From positions 930,001 through 994,000 of the forward strand of contig CAWJFT010000001.1 in the NCBI GenBank assembly GCA_963842235.1: a stretch of 64,000 nucleotides of DNA. Reading direction: 5' to 3'. The notes under the pieces were generated by a model. That model was not told where the DNA came from and made no database searches. It saw nothing but the letters and a program-made list of their open reading frames with translations. Both the position numbers and the translations under genes were made by a program. This DNA comes from JACDAN01 sp963842235 (GTDB lineage Bacteria > Actinomycetota > Thermoleophilia > Gaiellales > Gaiellaceae). Of this stretch, positions 59,355 to 64,000 are shown in pieces; positions within the stretch are counted from its first letter, which is position 1, and each line of letters begins with the position of its first letter.

Positions 59355-60320
59355 ATGCCCAGGCGGCTCAACGTGCTTCTCGGTTCCTCAGTCACCGTGC
59401 TGGCTCTCGCTTTTGCAGTGAGCGGGAGTGGCGCGCTCGGAGCTTCCACGCGACTCGCGTACATCGGCACGGACGCGATCTACGTTGTGAACACCGATGG
59501 AAGCGCGCGCGAGCTGATCGTGCGCGGCGTGGATGAACACACCACACTTTCGTGGTCGCCGGATGGTCGCCGGTTGGCCTTTTCCGGTGGTCACAGGCGC
59601 GCGGAAGTGATCTTCGGCGTCAACGTCGACGGTAGCGGTGTCAAGCGGTTGACGCGCAAACCGAGGCGCGCGGAGGAGGACTGGTCGCAAAATCCGAGCT
59701 GGTCGCCCGACGGGAAGTGGATCGCTTTCGATGGCGCCAGGACTGCCACCGGCAATGTCCTCCTCCCCGATATCTATGTCATGCGCGCCGACGGCACTGG
59801 GGAGCGTCGACTCGCGGGCGGGCGCGCGTACCAGTGGCTGCCGGCTTGGTCGCCGGACGGGCGCACGATCCTCTACGAGCAGTTCGTCGGCATCCCCAAG
59901 CCCCCGCTAATGGACACCGAGCACTTCAAGCTAATCGACCTCTACATCATCAACCCCGACGGCAGCGGCAAACGCAAGCTGACGCGCATCAGGAACGAGG
60001 CCGGGCATTGCGCCTGCGCGGTGTGGTCTCCGGACGGAACGAAGATCGCCTACGAAGCGGAGGGAACGCGGGGCAGGCCGGACATCTACGTGATGAACGC
60101 GGACGGCAGCGACCGGAGGCAGCTCACGAACCACCGGGCCCGCGACGAGAACCCGGACTGGTCACCGGACGGGACGCAGATTGCCTTCTACAGCGAGCGG
60201 GTTGGAAACGCTGAGATCTATGTCATGAACGCCGACGGTCTCCAGGAAAGGCGTGTGACGCGCGATCCGTGGTACGACCAAGCTGTCCGCTGGGAGCCCG
60301 CCCAAAAGTCGCAGAAGTAG
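59355..60320 (+). CDS. TolB-like beta-propeller secreted protein
   Basis: A 321-residue exported protein from ATG 59355 (TAAGGAGAG upstream): signal peptide LLGSSVTVLALAFAVSGSG, then at least six PD40 repeats, each with the WSPDGxxIAF pattern and an INxDGSxxRKLT strand (for example TLSWSPDGRRLAFSG, IYVMNADGSDRRQLTN, DWSPDGTQIAFYSERVG). No enzymatic domain. In monoderms such proteins are of unknown role, perhaps scaffolds or lectin-like. Confidence 0.85.
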   Translation: MPRRLNVLLGSSVTVLALAFAVSGSGALGASTRLAYIGTDAIYVVNTDGSARELIVRGVDEHTTLSWSPDGRRLAFSGGHRRAEVIFGVNVDGSGVKRLTRKPRRAEEDWSQNPSWSPDGKWIAFDGARTATGNVLLPDIYVMRADGTGERRLAGGRAYQWLPAWSPDGRTILYEQFVGIPKPPLMDTEHFKLIDLYIINPDGSGKRKLTRIRNEAGHCACAVWSPDGTKIAYEAEGTRGRPDIYVMNADGSDRRQLTNHRARDENPDWSPDGTQIAFYSERVGNAEIYVMNADGLQERRVTRDPWYDQAVRWEPAQKSQK

Positions 60321-60358
60321 CCCAGAAGCAGGCAACCGCGTGCCCGGCGGGACGCGAT

Positions 60359-60478
60359 GTGGGTTCCTTTTTCGGACGCTGGTCGACACGGAACGTCTCC
60401 GTCACCCAGAACTACCTGCATTCCACGATCGAGGACCTCCGAGCCGCCATCGAGGGGATGGTGGAGGGAAGTGTCTAG
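60359..60478 (+). pseudogene. Possible C-terminal remnant of a tyrosine recombinase
   Basis: The frame reads FFGRWSTRNVSVTQNYLHST then IEDLRAAIEGMVEGSV. This fits the end of XerC/phage integrases, with TQNYLH standing for the tyrosine nucleophile and the swapped helix after it. Nothing of the catalytic Arg-His-Arg segment is left upstream. Only the short pattern supports it, so the call is tentative. Confidence 0.35.
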
Positions 60479-60513
60479 TTCGCCTTCGCTAGGAAACGGG
60501 GCGCACTCGTCCC

Positions 60514-60531
60514 GACTTGACATAACGTCGG
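60514..60531 (+). repeat. Second copy of an 18-bp direct repeat
   Basis: GACTTGACATAACGTCGG here matches GACTTGACATGACGTCGG at 59134-59151 with one difference. TTGACA inside it could be a -35 element of the sigma gene at 60631, or the pair may bound a former small insertion that holds the TolB-like gene and the integrase remnant. Confidence 0.5.
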
Positions 60532-60630
60532 TTACCGTGCATTGAGCTATGCTCGCGCACGGGCCTCGGCACGATGCCCACGCAGGTTGCTGTTTGGCAT
60601 CGCCCTTGACGTGGGAATACCAACTCGCCA

Positions 60631-61692
60631 GTGACGACCACTGAGATCGAGACCGTTCTCGGCAGCGAGGACGTTCGGCAGCTGCTCGAAACGGCCGAGC
60701 AGACCGGCGGTACGGTGCGCCAGCAAGAGCTCCAGGAGGTGCTCGAGCCCCTCGAGCTGGACGCGTTGGAGCTCGAGGCGCTCCGGCAGGAGCTGGAGCA
60801 CCGCGGCATCGAGATCGTCGACGACGAGCGCCTGCAGGAGCGGCCCCCGCAGCCTCAGCCACAGCCGGTCCTCGTCGAGACCACTACCGATGCGCTGCAG
60901 CTCTTCCTGCGCGAGGCCGGCCGGCACCCGCTGCTGACCGCCGCTCAGGAGGTCGAGCTCTCCAAGCTGATCGAGCGCGGCGACATGCAGGCGAAGCAGC
61001 GGATGATCCAGTCGAACCTCCGCCTCGTGGTTTCGATCGCGAAGAACTATCGGAATCAGGGGCTTCCGTTCCTCGATCTGATCCAGGAAGGGACGCTGGG
61101 CCTGATCCGGGCCGTCGAGAAGTTCGACTGGCGGCGGGGCTACAAGTTCTCCACCTACGCCACGTGGTGGATTCGCCAGGCGGTGGCCAGGGCCCTTGCG
61201 GACAAGGCTCGGACGATTCGCATGCCCGTGCACATCGTCGAGCGGCTCCAGAAGCTGAACAAGGCCGAGCGACTGCTCTGGACGCAGCTCGGGCGCGAGC
61301 CGACGCTGGAGGAGATCGCCGACGAGGCGAGCCTCCCCATCGAGCAGGCGCGGGAGGTCAGGGCGGCCGCCCATGCCTCCACGAGCCTCGACCAACCGGT
61401 CGGCGACACGGAGGACGCCGTTTTCGGCGACTTCGTCGCGGGCGATGGGCCGTCGCCGGACGAGCAGGTCGAGGTCATGCTCCGCAGCCAGGCGCTTGCG
61501 CGGGCGCTGACCGCGCTGAGCGACCGGGAACGGCAGGTGCTGATCCTGCGCTACGGCCTGGACAACTCGGATCCGCGCACGCTGGAGGAGATCGGGCGTT
61601 GCCTCGACCTCACGCGCGAGCGGGTCCGGCAGATCGAGGGCCAGGCCCTCAAGCGCCTCGCCCGTCTGAACGAGATCGAGAGCGTTTCCTAG
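60631..61692 (+). CDS. Sigma-70 family RNA polymerase sigma factor (primary type)
   Basis: A 353-residue sigma factor from GTG 60631. A region-1.1-like helical start (about 1-90) and a Gln/Pro linker precede region 1.2 (DALQLFLREAGRHPLLTAAQ), region 2 (NLRLVVSIAKNYRNQGLPFL, GTLGLIRAVEKFDWRRGYKF, STYATWWIRQAVARALAD), region 3 and region 4 (LDNSDPRTLEEIGRCLDLTR, RVRQIEGQALKRL). It could be the housekeeping RpoD or a close group 2 relative. It ends overlapping the convergent second sigma gene by four bases. Confidence 0.9.
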   Translation: MTTTEIETVLGSEDVRQLLETAEQTGGTVRQQELQEVLEPLELDALELEALRQELEHRGIEIVDDERLQERPPQPQPQPVLVETTTDALQLFLREAGRHPLLTAAQEVELSKLIERGDMQAKQRMIQSNLRLVVSIAKNYRNQGLPFLDLIQEGTLGLIRAVEKFDWRRGYKFSTYATWWIRQAVARALADKARTIRMPVHIVERLQKLNKAERLLWTQLGREPTLEEIADEASLPIEQAREVRAAAHASTSLDQPVGDTEDAVFGDFVAGDGPSPDEQVEVMLRSQALARALTALSDRERQVLILRYGLDNSDPRTLEEIGRCLDLTRERVRQIEGQALKRLARLNEIESVS

Positions 61693-62543
61693 CTGTCCAG
61701 GTAGAACTGGAGCCCGGGCGCGACCGACCGGAGCTCGCGGAGCGCGTTCGTCTCGAGCTGGCGGACGCGTTCGCGGGTGACTCCGAGGTCCGCCCCCACG
61801 TCCTCGAGTGTTCGCGGGGTCTGGCCCGCGAGGCCGAAGCGCAGCGTCAGGACACGGCGCAGGCGCGGGCTCAGGTGGAGTAGCGCCTGTGCCAGGTCGA
61901 CCGACCGAAGCTCCTTGGCCGTTGCCGCCTCGGGCTCGTCCGAGCTCGTGTCCTCGATGAGATCGCCGTAGAGGCTCTCGCCGTCTCCTACGGGCGTCTC
62001 CAGACTGACGGTGTCCTCGACCAACTCGAGGAGCTGATTGACGCGCTCCGGCGTGAAGCCGCTCTCCTCGGCGATTTGTTCGACGGTCGGATCGGAGTTG
62101 AGCTTGTGGGCCAGGACCCGCCTTGCCCCCAGCACCTTCCGCGCCTGCTCGGCGACGTGGATCGGAAGGCGGATCGTCCGGCCCTGGTCGGCGAGAGCGC
62201 GCGACACGGCCTGGCGGATCCACCAGGTCGCGTAGGTCGAGAGCTTGAAGCCGAGCCGCCAGTCGAACTTCTCGACGGCGCGGATCAGTCCGAGGTTCCC
62301 CTCCTGGATCAGGTCGAGCAGCGGCACGCGGGCGTTCGTGTAGTTGCGCGTGATCGACATCACGAGCCGCAGGTTCGACTCGATCAGCTTCGCCTTGGCG
62401 GCCTCGTCGCCCTCGTCCTTCCGGCGAGCGAGCTCGCGCTCTTCCTCGCGGGTGAGCAGGCGGCCGTCGCCGATCGCCCGGACGTAGAGCTTCAGCGGAT
62501 CCTGGAGCTGGCCGTCAGGGTCGGGAACGCGCAGGGGTTCCAT
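61689..62543 (-). CDS. Sigma-70 family RNA polymerase sigma factor (group 2)
   Basis: A 284-residue sigma factor from ATG 62543 (ATG 62567 also possible). Region 1.2 DPLKLYVRAIGDGRLLTREE, region 2 LVMSITRNYTNARVPLLDLI and AVEKFDWRLGFKLSTYATWW, and region 4 GLAGQTPRTLEDVGADLGVT with VRQLETNALRELR are complete; region 1.1 is absent. Sequence is clearly related to the convergent partner. Lack of region 1.1 suggests a group 2 (stress or stationary) role. Confidence 0.9.
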   Translation of the reverse strand: MEPLRVPDPDGQLQDPLKLYVRAIGDGRLLTREEERELARRKDEGDEAAKAKLIESNLRLVMSITRNYTNARVPLLDLIQEGNLGLIRAVEKFDWRLGFKLSTYATWWIRQAVSRALADQGRTIRLPIHVAEQARKVLGARRVLAHKLNSDPTVEQIAEESGFTPERVNQLLELVEDTVSLETPVGDGESLYGDLIEDTSSDEPEAATAKELRSVDLAQALLHLSPRLRRVLTLRFGLAGQTPRTLEDVGADLGVTRERVRQLETNALRELRSVAPGLQFYLDS

Positions 62544-62707
62544 CGCAGGCTGTATCGGCGCGCACAAAGGCCAGGGTGCTTCCCCCGTTTGGGGGAGAAC
62601 CGGATCGGGGAGCTAACCGAAGGAACTTAGGAGCGTCATAGGAACAGGGGTCTCTCGGAGGGCGTCGTACGCGGACGGAGGCATACGGGGCCATCTGAGG
62701 CCGCTCC

Positions 62708-62713
62708 TAGGAT
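62708..62713 (+). promoter_or_regulatory. -10 box for a probably leaderless transcript
   Basis: TAGGAT ends seven bases before the ATG at 62721, which would place the transcription start on the A of the start codon, and there is no ribosome-binding site. Leaderless messages are common in actinobacteria. No clear -35 is seen. Confidence 0.5.
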
Positions 62714-62720
62714 CCAAACT

Positions 62721-63512
62721 ATGTGTGGAATCGCCGGATACAGCCTGCAGCCTGGAGCAAACGTCGGGAGGACTCTCGCTGCCCAGGCGCTGCTTGCCGG
62801 CATCGCCGAGCGCGGCGCTGACGCGGTCGGGTACGCGCATCGCTCCCACGGCGGCCGCCCGATCATCCACAAGCGGCGCGCGGGCGCCAGCGCCCTGCTT
62901 CGGGAGCTCCTTGTCCCGCAGGACGCCTCCGACGTCCTCATCCACGTCCGGGACTACACGAAGGGCCATCCGACGATCGAGGCCAACAACCACCCCGTCC
63001 GTCACGGCGACGTGGTCGGCGTCCACAACGGGATCATCGTGAACGACGACGAGATCTTCGCCCGGCACGGGCTCGAGCGAGAGGTTCCTGAGATGTCGGT
63101 GGACACGGCGGCGATCTTTGCGCTGGTCGAGGAGTTCGGCTCGACGGGCTCGACGCTCGAGGAGCTGCGCGGGTCGATGGCCTCGGCCTGGGTCGACGGC
63201 CGCGAGCCCGGGATCGTGTACCTCGCCCGCAGCTCCGCCCGTCCCCTGTGGGTGGGCACCTCGCCGGAGGGGATCTTCTTCGCCTCGACCAAGCACGCGC
63301 TCGAGGTCTTCGAGTACTACATGCGGATGCCGCTCAAGAAGCGGGAGCTCGAGGAAGGGACGCTCCTGCAGATCGGCGAAGGCCGCGAGCTCCGCTGCGA
63401 TCGTTTCACGCCGGACCGCGACTTCGAAGAGAGGCAGCTGCCGGCGGTGAGAGCTCCGCGCGAGCGCGAGAGCTGTCTACGTCTTCTGACGGCTCTGGCC
63501 TCGCTTGGCTGA
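62721..63512 (+). CDS. Class II glutamine amidotransferase, stand-alone
   Basis: A 263-residue Ntn-type amidotransferase. MCGIAGYSL exposes the nucleophilic Cys after Met removal, and NNHPVRHGDVVGVHNGIIVN holds the conserved Asn-Gly and oxyanion residues. It resembles the N-terminal domain of GlmS or PurF but has no sugar-isomerase or phosphoribosyl domain, so the acceptor is unknown. It would deliver ammonia to a partner or hydrolyse a glutamine-like amide. Confidence 0.82.
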   Translation: MCGIAGYSLQPGANVGRTLAAQALLAGIAERGADAVGYAHRSHGGRPIIHKRRAGASALLRELLVPQDASDVLIHVRDYTKGHPTIEANNHPVRHGDVVGVHNGIIVNDDEIFARHGLEREVPEMSVDTAAIFALVEEFGSTGSTLEELRGSMASAWVDGREPGIVYLARSSARPLWVGTSPEGIFFASTKHALEVFEYYMRMPLKKRELEEGTLLQIGEGRELRCDRFTPDRDFEERQLPAVRAPRERESCLRLLTALASLG

Positions 63513-64000
63513 GACCCTTCCGTCTCGGCCGACGCGGTAGCCCTCCTCGAGCAGGCGTTCGCGGATCAGGAACTGGAACGTCGACCAGGCGCCGCGCCTG
63601 ACGTCGAACATCCGGTACACCTGCCACTCGGTCAGGAGCGATTCGTCCTCCTTGCGAGCGTCGGCCCAGTCCTGGAACTTCGGGAGATGGCCGAGCTCGA
63701 CCGCCAGCTCGCTGCCCTGATCGACGGCGCGCTCGAGCCGCTCCTCCCCCACCGGTACGTCGAAGCCGGCCTCACGCAGCGCATTCGTCAGCGAGCCAAA
63801 GGTGTGCCAGTAGAGGGACTTCGAAGGCATCGAGCCGCGGTGCTCGTCGAGATCCCGGGCGGTCGGCGTGTGCCCTAGGTTCTCCCCCAGCTCGCGCAGC
63901 AGCCTGAGCAGCTCCTCACGCGTCGCGAACCGGCGCGGGACGAGGCCTGCGGCGCGTTTCGCAGCGTTCCAGCTGCCGAAGTGCTCGATCACCGTTTGCG
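63477..64000 (-). CDS. Protein with homing-endonuclease-associated repeats, 5' end outside the window
   Basis: About 174 residues are visible; the frame is open to the window edge, and GTG 63992 is probably internal. Two repeats show as HFGSWNAAKRAAGLVPRRFA and TFGSLTNALREAGFDVPVGE, the helical DNA-binding repeat (HNR) seen beside homing endonucleases and alone in actinobacteria. The C-terminal part (EWQVYRMFDVRRGAWSTFQF) may be another DNA-contacting helical unit. It overlaps the amidotransferase gene on the other strand by 36 bases. Confidence 0.7.
   Translation of the reverse strand, partial: QTVIEHFGSWNAAKRAAGLVPRRFATREELLRLLRELGENLGHTPTARDLDEHRGSMPSKSLYWHTFGSLTNALREAGFDVPVGEERLERAVDQGSELAVELGHLPKFQDWADARKEDESLLTEWQVYRMFDVRRGAWSTFQFLIRERLLEEGYRVGRDGRVSAKRGQSRQKT

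Overview
The window is high-GC DNA, densely packed, with many GTG and TTG starts and 1-4 base gene overlaps. Gene content points to an actinobacterium: SepF, DivIVA, a MurA with Asp in place of the catalytic Cys, an RsiG-like c-di-GMP motif protein, a zinc-ribbon/FHA protein, DnaE2 and two related primary-type sigma factors. The class Thermoleophilia (Gaiella or Solirubrobacter relatives) fits best, but that placement is an inference from gene content, not from a marker tree.

Layout. 1-17 kb: end of dnaE2, small enzymes, murA, a palindromic MITE-like element, a degenerate hisB-like gene with ridA, a DHH-CBS-CBS-tRNA nucleotidyltransferase fusion, yfiH, and the yggS-sepF / yggT-divIVA division cluster, which is split by a KhtTU K+/H+ antiporter pair on the other strand; then DUF167, a DksA-like gene, lspA and rluD. 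17-28 kb: one long operon, rpsB-tsf-pyrH-frr-uppS-cdsA-dxr-rseP-hypothetical-ispG-proS, joining translation, nucleotide supply, the MEP isoprenoid pathway and envelope lipid synthesis. 28-33.7 kb: a sugar module (fructokinase-type ROK kinase, LacI regulator, binding protein, permease, ATPase) with a LacI-type operator in the divergent promoter.

33.7-50.9 kb is accessory DNA between tRNA-Pro(GGG) and a tRNA-Gly-like gene. An imperfect copy of the tRNA-Pro 3' part lies at 45.61 kb beside a tyrosine integrase gene, so 33.77-45.65 kb reads as an integrated and decaying element. Two more degraded tRNA-Pro pieces at 46.8 and 49.5 kb suggest repeated use of the site. Inside are truncated genes, short membrane peptides, an HNH nuclease, a zinc-finger protein, a channel-like protein without the GYG filter, and secreted proteins of unknown function.

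51-64 kb is core-like again: an adenylate/guanylate cyclase, HutF, a CDP-alcohol phosphatidyltransferase, a sugar nucleotidyltransferase fused to a phosphomannomutase-like domain without active-site motifs, RsiG-like, FHA, MerR, apt, a non-coding stretch with DnaA-box-like sites and a strong terminator, a TolB-like propeller, two convergent sigma-70 genes, a class II glutamine amidotransferase and a repeat protein cut by the window end.

Data caveat: four core genes (the nucleotidyltransferase fusion, yfiH, dxr, proS) each carry one extra base that breaks the frame. dxr and proS should be essential, so assembly indels are the simplest explanation. Frame breaks in the accessory region may be either decay or error.
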